64,000 nucleotides of DNA from Termitomyces sp. T153 (lineage: Eukaryota > Basidiomycota > Agaricomycetes > Agaricales > Lyophyllaceae), in assembly GCA_018296165.2 (NCBI GenBank), contig JACKQL020000010.1, forward strand, positions 496,001 to 560,000. The letters are read 5' to 3'. Of this stretch, positions 32,387 to 43,200 are shown in pieces; the stretch's first letter is position 1; every line of letters begins with the position of its first letter. The notes below the pieces were generated by a model, which saw only the letters and a program-made list of their open reading frames with translations, did not search any database and was not told the DNA's origin. The position numbers and the translations under genes were made by a program.

Positions 32387-33553
32387 ATAACACACTCTGA
32401 CCAAAAGACAGAGTAAGTAGCTGTACTCCACCTGGACTGATCACCATTGACCACTTTGAAGAGGGCTTGGTGAACATCAAAGTGGGGTTGCTTGACTATT
32501 CTGTTAGCATGCTTATTGTATCCAGAGATCCAAATATAGTGCAAATTGTACTTCTTCACCAAGTAAGTGACCGCCTTCAGGATTGGAGGTCTGTTGTTGG
32601 TAACAATTTTGCCAAGTGCACCCTAGTGGCAGATAATGTCCTCATATAGCTATTTAGCAATAGCTTCAGTGTTCTCTCTGGTAAGCATATGGAACTTGGG
32701 GTAATGAGTTAGTGAACAACATCCTTGAATGATATCTTTGAACTTATTGGAGGGTGGCATAAACATGGTGTTAACATATATCTTGCTGAACAAGGGTGCT
32801 GGCATAGCAATAGTCAGCGGAACGAGAACTTTGGTTGTCTGGTGTACCTGGCAGAGGTGGCAAGTCCAGATGTACCATACAATATCAGTGCAAACTTGAG
32901 GCCACCAAAATTGTTCTAGAAGGGCTGAGCAGGTAGCAAAGAGGCCTCTATGTCCCAAATTGTTGTGCATGGCTTTCAAGACTCATAGGTAACTAGTGGT
33001 GGGAACGAATAGCTTGTGAGCACCATCCCAACTTCTTCACCAAAGTTTGCCTGCAGTGACAAAGAACATGGAAACATAGCAGACAAATGTGGCATACTCA
33101 TTGTTACTAAGGCCTTTGAGTCTGGTGAGATCATGAAGTCATTTCTCAACTAGGAGTACATGGGCATTACTGGCAATAGCTATAGCACTGCAGGGCACAT
33201 TGCTATAGGCAGTGGTGCCATTGTCACAGAGAGGCTGAATATCATTGTTGGTTGCTAGTTATGGGGTGGTGTCTTTATTGCTAGCAAAAGTCACTAAAGG
33301 TTGCAAATAAGAGTACTTGACCAGAGGAGGTAGGCAATGGGAAGCCATGGAGACTTGGCAAAGGAGCAGTAGCAGTAGCTGCACCTGGTGAATGAACCCA
33401 TGCAAACAATTGATCCAATTGTCATAAACTGAATTGTTGCTATCATCCACAGGGGAATTGCCAGGCTGGGGTGGGCATTGCAAAAGACCATCAGGGCCAT
33501 GGAAAGTTCTCTTAACATGAACAAGCTTAAAGTGAAACATTAAAATTGCCATG
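32387..33553 (-). pseudogene. RNase H end and integrase N-terminal part (copy C)
   Basis: Minus strand starts A-I-L-M-F-H-F-K-L-V-H-V-K (33548-33510), the end of RNase H, then linker, then N-L-G-H-R-G-L-F (32965-32942), C-H-L-C (32870-32858), Y-V-N-T-M-F-M-P, and N-R-I-V-K-Q-P-H-F (32520-32490). The first catalytic Asp reads Asn (Y-V-D-T in B) and the catalytic Glu reads Lys, so two of the three acids are lost. Stops and frame breaks also occur. Confidence 0.8.
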
Positions 33554-35068
33554 ATCTTGCATACTTCCTTTTCTAGCCCTGGGGGTATGGGATGGTTGTG
33601 CTGAACCCAAGGTATGTGAGGTGTTGTCAGTATGCATACTGGCAGGAAGAAGTTGGGGCATAAGCTTCCTTTTTCAAAGTCTTCCCAGGCAAAAGCCTTT
33701 TCCTGCTTGGTGACCATGTCAACCAGCACTTTAATTTCATTGCTAGTGAGAAAGCCTATGTTGTGGTCCTTGATGAGTTTTGCTTGTTGTTTGCTAGTGA
33801 ATCGCTTTGTTGGGACAAAAGGTGGCAGGTTAGAATAGAGTGGAGGGATCATCACTAGTGGATCACCAATAATCTGGTGCTCGATTTGGAAATCCTCACT
33901 AATGTGGCTGGTGACTGGTTTGGTTTTCATAGTGATGGGCTTGTACTTCTTCTTTACCTGGACTCCTTTTTGCTTAGAGGGTTTGTTAGCAACAAGTTGA
34001 GTGGGGAATGGAATGTTAACATAGGTGGGGGTAGTGTCTGTATTGTTCATATCAAGGGGTAAAGTCTGTCCAAGAATCAAGGGATTAGATGTATCAGTAG
34101 AAACAACATAAGAATGAGGTGGAAGGGACAAATCAGAAAGGTCACTAGCAGTAGCATAAAGATATGCTAGCATGGGGTTGGTCTGTGTGTCAGAATTAGT
34201 AAGTATAATGTCTTTGTCCAAATCAGAAAAAGCTATACAAGTCACTAGACCAGTTGAATGGTCATAGCTGATAACAATTGCTATGTCGCTATCTTCTTCA
34301 TCAATGCCTTCAGCAATGAAAGCAATGGGGTGCTTCTGTTTCAAAGCAAACATTCTGGTGGTGGTTCCTTTTGGATTTGCCGCGAGGAAAGGTAGGGATA
34401 GTGCACCATTGGCCAGTATTGGGGTCCGTGATTGTTATAGTAGTTTTGACATTGCTAAGCATGCTGACCATACTTTGAGTTAATACATCAAAGGGGCATC
34501 CAAGTAGAATGTTGTAGGTGGGAGACCATAAAACGTGGATTTGGAGATAAACCATAATGTTGCCAATAGTACATGGTACGTTTTGAGTGAGTTCTAGCAA
34601 TTGGTCCATGGTGCCATTAGCGCTCTGCATGTTTAAAATTATGTTGGGATCGTAGGATAGTCCAAGGTCACTGGCAATTTCTGCTTACATCGAAATAATC
34701 TGAGAGCCACTGTCATGAATGCATTCCACTTCCTCTTTGTTGTTAATCAGCATCATGACGGTATGAAGTGACTGAGAATCCTTAGCAACAGTGAGCACCA
34801 CAGGCTCTTCTTCATGGGGTAGTGAATCGATGTAGGCTTTGACAGGGTCAACAGATGCAAAAGGTGCCTTATCTGAGGTAAGTCCATTAGCAGTATCGAT
34901 GTTGAATCCTAGCGAAAACTGGGGTTCTTCAATAGCAAAAGTCAGCAATATATCTTCAAAAATGTTGCTGGGGTCTTGTACCATATTAGCGCTAGCACCT
35001 ACTAGTTGTTTGGGCGTAACTGCTGTTCTAAACTGATTCCGGATGTCCTGTGATACTGAGCAAAGTTT
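33554..35068 (-). repeat. Near-identical tract shared with copy B (7053-8563)
   Basis: Ends on the minus strand at GCAAGAT (33554), as in B, but continues into A-I-L-M-F-H-F rather than V-A-N-K-P-P-K. Contains protease and pre-RT linker. One open frame of 364 codons (34353-33259) crosses the joint, because the jump happens to be in frame. Confidence 0.85.
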
Positions 35069-35130
35069 GCTGACTGATACTGTAACCTTTGTGCTTAAAA
35101 CCCATTCAAAGACCACTTTGGACTGCTCAA
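33554..35130 (-). pseudogene. Retropepsin and linker of copy C
   Basis: Minus strand: V-F-E-W-V-L-S-T-K (35110), H-D-S-G-S-Q (34715-34700) with TAA right after I-I-S-M (34685), M-Q-S-A-N-G-T-M-D-Q, Y-N-I-L-L-G-C-P-F-D-V-L, then the acidic linker and E-K-A-F-A-W-E-D-F-E-K-G. The stop and the frame shift before M-F-A-L-K-Q-K are the same as in B. Confidence 0.8.
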
Positions 35131-36850
35131 TGTTGTAAATGGGTGGCATAGTTAGTTCTGTTGGGAGCAGCAAAATTCCTGTTAGCAGGGGGTACATGGC
35201 AACCAGGGATGCCAGAAAACAGGTGAATGGGAGGCTGAGCAACAGGTTCCTTAGCGACAGGTGGCTGTTCATTAGTGACAGTATGTTCAGATGCTTTGCC
35301 TTTGTCTGCAGGCTTAGCAGCAGTAGCTGGAGTTGAATTGGAAGAGGATGAAGTTGCCAAGGTGTTGCTAGTTGGGGGTGTTGCCTTTGGGGTATTGTTT
35401 GCTGGTTGATAAGCCATGCAGGGGACTTGTACACCATCAAACTTTTTGCCAGGTCACCTGAGTGCAAAGAGTTCATGTTCCAAAGCTGGTAACAATTTGT
35501 CCTGGGTTAAGCCTGTTCCATTCCTCAATGCATTCCATGTATAGTCGCTTGCCAAAATAATTAGGGATCATAGCACCTGATGGTAAAATGATCTTTCCTT
35601 TGGCATTCCAATGGACCTTACCCTGTTGAATCATTTGCTCCAGTTTCATACACATGCCTTGGACCATAGTGTGACCAATTTCACCACAAAAGTGGCAAGT
35701 GCTGTTAGTGAACTGTTGACGAGGTTGGGCATTACTGTTGGTCAAAAGAGCTTCCAAATGTTCCAAGGTGCTGACTATCGCTGTAGTGGTTGTTAATTCC
35801 AAAGTTTCTTGCTTAGGCATAGGCAAAGGGGCGGCTGGTGTGTTAGCGATTGGTGATGACAAAGGAATACCACTGGTGCCATTGCTGGTCTTGGTTGTAG
35901 AGGTGTCCCTTCCCTTTAAAACCCATTTGGCACCCTTGAAAATTTGGTCAACATTGTAAGGGTCCTCAGGATGATGGTTGGGAAGGGTGATTTTGAGGCA
36001 GCAAACAATTTTGGACCATAGCAACGTAGGGATACTTTGTTGGAACAAGCGATGTTCCTCATTACAATAGAGTTTACTGTTAGTGAGTAACCATCTGGCA
36101 ATACATTAGAAATCCCTGTAGTAATCAGAGAACCTTCCCAAAGTCGCTAAGCCACTGTTGAAAGTCTGGTTGACCAGTCGTTCCAAGTTGCCAAGGTTAT
36201 AACAAGTGCTAGTGTCAGTGCCAGGGTACAGCCTAAGCACTGCCAATTTCCATTCCTGGTAAGTATATGGTTGGGGAGCATTGTTGCCAATATTGTCACC
36301 AAATTCAGGTAAGCCAAGCCAGGTTTCTGCTGTGTTGTAAGAGATGTATCACAATGCATATTCCTTCTTCTGGGTGTTGTCAGCAATGCTGCAGTCAGCA
36401 AAGAGGTATTCCAGTTCCTTGAAGTATTGGGGGAGTTCCCTAGGGCAACTCTCATCCCATTTAGGTGCAGTTGTGTTGTTGCATGGCAGCATTCTAGCAT
36501 GCCAAGCAGCGGGGTCATTGTTCATATTAGCAATTGTAGGGTTTAGCAAAGGAAGGGGGTTAGTTGGTGATGAAGGGATAGATTGGGCTTCTGGGAAAAA
36601 GATAGAGTCAGTCGGGGTCAAAGGTGAAAGTGGTGCATTGAGGAAACTTTTGATAAAGGCGCCTGGGAAATCGGCAAGGATTTTGCTAACGTCATGAAAG
36701 TTTTTAGCAGTTTTGAGTTCATCAGCAAGAGGTCGAGGATGGGCTGCTGGTGAAGAGTGCTGAGGGGTCAAAAATGATGGCAGAGGTGATTCAACAAGGT
36801 TTTCCAAGCAATGTTTTGCTTGAGCTCTGGTTTCTGGTGGAATGGTTAAC
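35131..36850 (-). pseudogene. gag of copy C
   Basis: The best-preserved gag of the family: open from about 36807 to 36349 (E-N-L-V-E-S-P-L to K-K-E-Y-A-L), then the capsid region, and zinc knuckle CX2CX4HX6C at about 35701-35654 (C-H-F-C-G-E-I-G-H). The Ser/Pro/Lys linker ends at 35127. Compared with B it differs at roughly one residue in five. The frame is open upstream into the primer site with no ATG, so the start may depend on splicing or a non-ATG codon. Confidence 0.8.
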
Positions 36851-36856
36851 TTTAAA

Positions 36857-36876
36857 GTCCCTCGCAGTGGGCTCCA
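36857..36876 (-). other. Primer-binding site of copy C
   Basis: TGGAGCCCACTGCGAGGGAC on the minus strand, three bases after the LTR. It keeps a CpG lost in A and B. Confidence 0.75.
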
Positions 36877-36879
36877 AAA

Positions 36880-38004
36880 TGATGTACTCCTATGCTGCCT
36901 AGTGCCATGCAGGAAACCTAAAAAGAGGACCTAACACTAGTCACTAGATAGGGTAGCTGGCAGTAGGAAGTTAATAGTTGAGGGCAAGTCAGTAACCATC
37001 CCAGAGAACTAGAGCAAAAGTTGTGTTGTGGAGTGAAGTCGAAAGAAGTTGCTATTGCTAGCAGAAGTCACTAGTGATGATAAGTAAAGAAAAAGGGTAA
37101 AGACCAGTAATGTCACTAAGACAAAGCACCCTCTTAACAGAGGTAGTGGAGAGTGAGGGAATAGGGTAGAGACAGGGAAAGGCGGTAACAGGAAGACTAA
37201 AAATCAAGGGATGAACGTAAACTGGTTGCTAGCCATAGTCGCTAGCATCGCTAAGTTGGATTAACTAAAATAGGCACCTGCAGTTGGCACCACACTAAGT
37301 CAAGGTTGAAGTCAAGAAGGCTTATTGCTAAGCCTGGGTCAAAGGTGATAGAAGAGCAAAAGAAGCAAAGTGAAATCTCTTGCTGGTAAGCTCAAAGATA
37401 GCAGTTCTCTAATTGTTCCCTTCTTTTAGTGTCTATGTACAGTCAGTATTTATATGTTTCAAAATATAGTATGGGAAAGTAAACAAATAGGCACCACTGG
37501 CAATGGTGTCTGTCACTGTGTTTATGGTGCATACAAGGTGTCAGTCTGTAACTAAGTGAAAAATCATAGGCAAAGTCTTGGCAGCACCTAATTGCGAATG
37601 GAACCAAAAAGAAACAAGTCCGATGTCAATACCTGAAGCGTAGATGCCATTCAAGTATGTTGGTAAGCTCAGCAAAAGAAATGATAGTATAAAGGTATGT
37701 GTCTGATAATTTGTCCATATATAGTAAGAGAATGCCATTTTGTCACTAGAGTCACTAGAGTCACTAATAATTGTTGCTAGGGGAGGGTCTAGGCCTTGAT
37801 GATTTAGGCCCAAGTTCCAGACTCCACGTGATGTTTCTTGTGATCAGTAAGTCTTGTGATTGCTAAAGTCTTGTGCTTTGGTCCAATCCTTGGGCTAGGT
37901 CTCGTGTGCTGAGTGTTGTGACTTGTGTTGGATTCAAGGTAGTCAGCTGCCACTAAGTCCAAAATGCCAAAAAAATGGTGCTCAGCAATAACTGGGGCTC
38001 ATCA
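36880..38004 (-). repeat. LTR1 subtype 2, 5' LTR of copy C
   Basis: Reverse complement runs TGATGAGCCCC...GGAGTACATCA, 1125 bases, closest to 15767-16879 in B. Flanked by ATGA at 38005-38008. Confidence 0.9.
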
Positions 38005-38221
38005 ATGACTTATGTACTGACTACTGGAAAACTCAGGGGACAGTGGGTGTGGTAGCAGGGCTCAACAGAGCCATGCAGAGTTGACAGGTGTTGGTTGTGA
38101 TCAGGGGGTGGACTGCGGCAATATTCTGATGGGATCAGTTGGGGATGTGGGCCATTGGTTGTGATGCTGTAGAGTGGGTTGGACAAACCAGGGAGGTAAA
38201 TTAGTGACATACGCTAGAGTC
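38005..38221 (-). repeat. LTR2 fragment, right outer LTR of D (first piece)
   Basis: ATGA duplication, then CTTATGTACTGACTACTGG..., continuing the LTR2 exactly where 16884 leaves off. It is broken again at 38221; the remaining part resumes at about 41304 with nothing obvious missing. Confidence 0.82.
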
Positions 38222-38904
38222 TTTACTTACCATTTCTCTTGTCAAGCTTACCAACATACTTGAATGGCATCTACACTTCAGAGACTTTGCTTATAGTTTT
38301 TCACTTAGTTACAGATTGATGCCTTGTATGAACCATAAACACCTTGGCAGACACCATCACTAGTGGGAATTATTTGCTTACTTTCCCATACTATACTTTT
38401 GAACAGTATAAATACTGCCTGTAAATAGACACTACATCATTGAATTCCATTGGACTTACTCCCCTCAAATTGGACCTGTCCATCTCTAAGCCTACCAGCT
38501 TGAGATTTCAATTTTGCCTCTATCATTTGCTCTATTCCCTCACTCTTTGTTGACAATGACTTAGTGACAAGTCTCACCAACTTTGACTCTGACTTAGTGT
38601 GGTACCAATGGTGGGTGCCCTTCATGTTATCTCAACTTAGTGACATTGGCAACTGCAGCTAGTGACTAGTTTACTGACACTTTCTGCCTTCATCCATTTT
38701 TCTTCCTGTCACTAGCAACTTAGGCTAGAGATAGCGACCATTTCCACTTCACCTCTCAATACAGCACTCGCTCTCATTCTCTGGGATGGTTACTGACTTG
38801 CCCTCAACTATTAACTTCCTACTGCCAGATACCCTATCTAGTGACTAGTGCTGGGTTCTCTTTTGAGGTTTCCTGCACAGCACTAGGCAGCATAGAAGCA
38901 CATC
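38222..38904 (+). repeat. LTR1 fragment, 5'-truncated
   Basis: Matches LTR1 from the CAAGCTTACCAACATACTTGA segment to the end at GAAGCACATCA (38904), including the TATA region at about 38406. The first third is missing. It abuts LINE I. Confidence 0.8.
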
Positions 38905-39160
38905 ATCACCCTTCTTTACATGCTTAGTAAATGCACACCCCAGCTGGTCTCCTAGTGAGGGTTTTACAAAGAGCAGGCCTTTCTTTTCATGTACTTTTCC
39001 TATGTATTCCCACACCATTTCTTGGCCTGATGTTGTACATTCTGTGAGGATATGTTTGAGTGTCTCCTCCACCATGCAGCTAGGACACATGGCCCTGTTT
39101 TTGTAGCCTGATATATTATTCCAATATTTCCCTATTTTAAATGCATTGTGCATTGCACAC
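38905..39160 (-). pseudogene. LINE I C-terminal zinc motif
   Basis: C-P-S-C-M-V-E-E-T-L-K-H-I-L-T-E-C near 39096-39048: CX2CX7HX4C, typical of LINE ORF2 ends. The frame runs on into the LTR1 fragment at 38904, so the true end is lost. Confidence 0.8.
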
Positions 39161-39457
39161 TATAGGAAGGCTTTCAACTTGTGTGATAAGTCTCCATCTC
39201 TCAGGGACATCCATATCTGTTTGTCTGTCAGAAAGATGTTTAGTCTATCCTTTATCACCCATCTTGTCATGTCTAGGTGTGTAGCCATTCCCATCCTTTT
39301 CAGTATTGGGAGGCTCTCAATTATTTCCTTGTATGCAGTTGCCTGTGTTATATTTGCCAGTTTGGCCCCTGGGAGTTTGTAGCCTTGTGGGGTACTTATA
39401 TCTAGGGCATCTTCATCATCCTTTCTAGCCCCAATGCCTGTGAGAAGGTCTGCTTCC

Positions 39458-39970
39458 TCATTTCCTCTTGCACTGGAGTGTCCTTTGACTTTCTATAATG
39501 TGGTGATCCCATTTTTGTTTCCTTAGTAGAGCTACAATAGGCCTGAGTATATTCCTATTTGCTGTTCCAATCCAACCTTTGTCTTCTCTTTCCTGTAGGT
39601 TCTTTGTCAGGCAATCAATTGTTATCTGGGAGTCACTTTTGATTAGGATTGCTTTCTCCTGTGCAATTGTTTGTACAGCTGCTAGGATGGCCACAACTTC
39701 CCCCATGTTGTTAGTTTGCACAAGGTTTTTGGGGAGTCTTATTGCTTTATTTTCTGGGTCATCCTGCCCTATCCAGACTCCTATGCCTGCCACACTTTCT
39801 CCTCTTCTGTCTATTGTGCAGGATCCATCAGTGTAGACTGTGATCAGTTCCAGGGGGATTTCCAGGCATCTCATGTAGTTAGGCTCCACCACCTCATTGT
39901 TTTCTATCTTTGCAAAGATGCAGAATCCTTTCTTTAGGGGTTTCCTTGTCATGATGTTTGTTTCAAAGAG
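39458..39970 (-). pseudogene. LINE I RNase H domain
   Basis: V-Y-T-D-G-S-C at 39838-39818 (first catalytic Asp), G-I-G-V-W-I-G, then N-N-M-G-E-V-V-A-I (catalytic Glu), I-L-I-K-S-D-S-Q (third Asp, about 39640). A 164-codon open stretch survives. RNase H is found in the Tad and I groups of LINEs. Confidence 0.88.
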
Positions 39971-40379
39971 CTTCCTGTTTTTATTTAGTGCTAATCTTTG
40001 TTCCTCCTCATTTAGGTCTCTTCTTATTTTGGGGGCACTAGGGTTTCAGCATTCCCCTAGTCATGTCAGGTATTCTCTCACTGCCTTACTGCACTTGTTT
40101 GGATTCCTGCATCCTCTCCTCCTTTGGGCTCTGCATGTCAGGCATGCACAGTTTTTTCTTTGTTTATGCATGTCTGGTGCCTTTTCTTCAAGGCTTTGAC
40201 CTAGTGACAACATATCTCCTACCATGCATATTTCATGAGTCCTTCTCAGGCAGAGCATGGTCACTGAGTTCACTCTTACATGCTTTTCATGCTTCAGGCC
40301 CATGTGGTACTAGGCTGGCATCCATAGTTCTAAGTCCTTCTCCATTGCTATTGGGTGGAAAACTACCTTATTGCCACTT

Positions 40380-41300
40380 GTAGCATCTTCTATAGCTGTG
40401 TTGGAAGCCCCCCTTCCTTTGCCCTTGTGTCTATAGTCATGTTCTGTAGGAAGGGGTTGATGAAGGATACCTTGTCATATTTGCGAGACTTCAAGGCCTT
40501 TAGATGGATAATATCATCTGCCAAGAGAGCCCATCTCAGGTGATCATCATCCAGTTGTAGGTACCTTTGGATTTTCATAATCTCAATCACTTCATTTCAC
40601 ACTTTCAGGTCCAGGACCTTTTTTCCTCCCTCCTCTAGGGGTAGGTGTAGTGTATTGTCCACATAAAATCTTGTATCATTCTTGTTAGTTGATCTTCTAT
40701 TGGTTTAGGCATTCCTTGTACTTGGGCTCTATATTGCATATGCCCTCCAATGACCATGTTTACTATCAGGTGTCTCCCTTCCATAGTCAGCTTTCCTAAG
40801 CCCCATCTTTTCAGTTCTCTGGTGATTGCTTCCAGGGTTGGTGTTCATACACTGATGTTTTCAACTCTGTTCCTTATGAAAGCTCCCAGCAGATGCATTG
40901 CTTCTCCATCTCCCATTATCTTAATGTCTTCCAGGATGATTGTGTTTGATCCTCTCTGCTTCCTTGTTGTGATCATTTCCCCTCTATATTCTTCTTTCCC
41001 TACCAGTATGATTATAGTCTTTGGTATGTTAAACTTTGCCCCCAAGGCCATACACCACTCCTTCAGAACCTTCTGTAGGTCTTTAAAATTATTGTTTTTG
41101 CTAAGATATGCTGTTGTGTTGTCAGCAAACAGGGTTTCTATGAGTCTTTTGACATTTTCATTTATGTCTAGGCCCTCTAGGGATGAGGCTCTCAACATCT
41201 GCACCAGCATTTCTATTGCAATGTTGAATAGCAGGCATGAAAGGGGGTTGCCCTGACAAACTCCTCTTGTTACTTTGAAGCTCCCACTTACTTCCCCATT
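40380..41300 (-). pseudogene. LINE I reverse transcriptase
   Basis: R-G-V-C-Q-G-N-P-L-S-C-L-L-F (41270-41230), then L-F-A-D-N-T-T-A-Y-L (41130-41100), the A/YxDD box with second Asp now Asn, then W-C-M-A-L-G-A-K-F-N. Further on M-Q-Y-R-A-Q-V-Q-G-M-P (40740-40705) and a thumb-like helical part to 40390. Open in 121 codons (41210-40845), otherwise broken. Confidence 0.85.
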
Positions 41301-41303
41301 TAG

Positions 41304-41540
41304 GGCAGTGGGGGAGGGTCCCAGGGGCTCAGGGAGTCAAGGGAAGTGTTGAAGGCTGTGTAGAAGGTGTCAGAGTTAGCTAGGGAGCTGTTGGATTTTG
41401 CCAGAGAAGTGTTGGAGTTACCTGGAGTGGGTGCTGAGGGTGTACAATGGTTGGGGGGGTTGACAGGGTGTTGGGGGGAGCTCTGGGGGAGCAAGTGGGT
41501 TGGGAACAATGTTTGGGGGTCCAGGGAGTGGGTCATGGCA
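41304..41540 (-). repeat. LTR2 fragment, right outer end of D (second piece)
   Basis: Ends GGGTCATGGCA, decayed from GTGACA, followed by GTACT (41541-41545). Sense minus. Confidence 0.85.
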
Positions 41541-42510
41541 GTACTCCACCTTAGTCTGCTCAAATTCACATTTCTCAAGCTTTAAATAGAGCTAGTGTTG
41601 GTAGAGGCATTCCAAGACAATGCATGTGACTCAGCAATGCTCCTCCAAGGTTTTAGTGTAAATGAGAATATTGTCAAGATACACACAAACAACACCTTCC
41701 ACAATTAGGTTATGAAAGATGTCATTCATCATAGTCTGGAAGGTGGCTGGGCTATTTGTGAGGCCAAAGAACATCACCAGAGGTTCAAAAAGTCCACAAT
41801 TGGTTTGGACCACTGCCTTCCACTCATCTCCCTCCTTGATGTGCACATTGTTGTAGCCCCAACAGACATCCAACTTGGTGAAGTAGGTTGTTGACAAGTT
41901 CTGAGATGAGTGGCAAAGAATAGCAATTCTTCACTGTCATTGCATTCAAGACTCAATAGTCCTGAACTACATGAAGAGACCCATCCTTCTTAATGAAGAA
42001 GACTGGGGAGGCCATTGGGGACTTAGAGGGTTGTATCTGTCCAGTGCTGAGATTCTTCTGTATGAATGTATCCAGCTCATCCTGCTCATGGAGTGCAAGA
42101 GGATAGACCTTGCAGCTGGAGGGTTCTGCATCTAGTATTGGCTCAATTGCATGATCCCACTGCTTACACTCTGGGAGTGAGTCAAAGAATGTCTTGGAGA
42201 ATACATCCTCAAAATTGTGGAGGTGATCAGGAACTATGCTACAAAAGGGCTTGGGCTGGGAGTTTGCCACAAATTCCTTGGCCAGATGCTGAGAAGTGGT
42301 CTGACTGGCACAGATCTCTGCCACTGTAGGAGGGGGGCAGAGGTTGTAGCATAGATTCTATTACCTACCTCAATGGCTTTGTCTGGAGACTCTGGGTCTG
42401 GGCTGCTCATGGATTCTCCTTGGCCTTCCTCTTCCTCTTGAGGTTCACACCCAACACCTTGGACATCTTTGTAGAGGGCCTCTCTATGAGGGAATGTCAA
42501 AGGGGGAGGG
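41541..42510 (-). pseudogene. RT, first half (element E)
   Basis: I-Q-P-S-K-S-P-M-A-S-P-V-F-F-I-K-K-D-G-S-L (42033-41970), [14 protein letters not shown] (41886-41845), [13 protein letters not shown] (41770-41735), and [10 protein letters not shown] at 41684-41655 where the second Asp of YxDD is Asn. Continues to E-K-C-E-F-E-Q-T-K-V-E-Y at 41541. Stops near 41953 and 41631. Confidence 0.88.
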
Positions 42511-43200
42511 GATTCAGGAGGTCAAGGTCATGTAAGGGAGATGCCCTGCATGATAGGCATGCATGGTAGCATGCTCACAAACCTTTGCTCTATGCTCCTT
42601 ATAGGCTTCTTCTGCATAAGTCATGCAATGACAAGAGCAGTGGCTCATCTTAACCTCACTCTTTGTCCAATCAATCTCAGGGTTGTGTTCACATAGCCAG
42701 GTGAACCCCAAGATCATGTCTTGCTTCCCCAAACTAGTGATGGCACCACTGAGCAAATAGATCCAGCTTCATTGAGCATGCCATCAACATTGTATACAGA
42801 GCTAGGACAAGCTAGGGAGCAAGTGGTGAGACAGTGTCATTGCACATAGTCTTTGTGAAGGAAGAGGCCTATTGCACCACTGTCAAGCAGGGCAACCACA
42901 CTTTGGGTCTGCTGGGTGTCCATTGTCTCAATTTCTACTTGCAGCTTCAGAGAGTTGGCAGAAGGGGTGGAAGCAACTATGTAATAATGGGGGAGATGGT
43001 GTCCCCATGCAGGAATCTGGAGGCATGGGTTAGGAGATGTGTCTCCAGCAGAGACTTTAGCTGGGGAGGGAGTTTGTATGTTGGAGGATAGGCTTATCAT
43101 TTCAGGCATAGTGTCAAGAGCAACAACAGATATATTTGATTCTACAGACTGTAGGGCAAAGAGATTAGCACTAGGCAATGGTGGCATATGGTTCATCTGT
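42511..43200 (-). pseudogene. Protease (element E)
   Basis: V-V-A-L-L-D-S-G-A-I-G-L-F-L at 42905-42865 (catalytic D-S-G-A intact), then S-L-G-K-Q-D-M-I-L-G-F-T-W-L near 42733-42690, and N-P-E-I-D-W. Two frames. Confidence 0.82.

Larger units (their letters stand above)
26934..38004 (-). mobile_element. Copy C: LTR1-family Ty3/gypsy retrotransposon, RT deleted
   Basis: On the minus strand: LTR (38004-36880), PBS, gag, protease, linker, then a jump at 33554/33553 to the end of RNase H, integrase, spacer, antisense gene, LTR (27998-26934). The two LTRs are of different subtypes and their outer flanks, ATGA and CAGT, do not match each other but match the flanks of B. A solo LTR2 sits in integrase. 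Confidence 0.9.
38905..41303 (-). mobile_element. LINE I, truncated at both ends
   Basis: Minus-strand remnant of a non-LTR element with RT, RNase H and C-terminal zinc motif. No endonuclease and no poly(A) remain. With the LTR1 fragment it is inserted in the right LTR2 of D between 38221 and 41304. Confidence 0.85.

Noticed and set aside
36344..36697. 117-codon plus-strand frame at 36344
   Set aside because: It lies opposite the gag frame of copy C and has no support of its own.
4039..38004. B and C as arms of one large inverted duplication
   Set aside because: B and C differ widely outside the 1.5 kb tract, have different deletions and solo insertions, and their LTRs and target duplications pair crosswise. 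Two separate insertions followed by inversion fit better.
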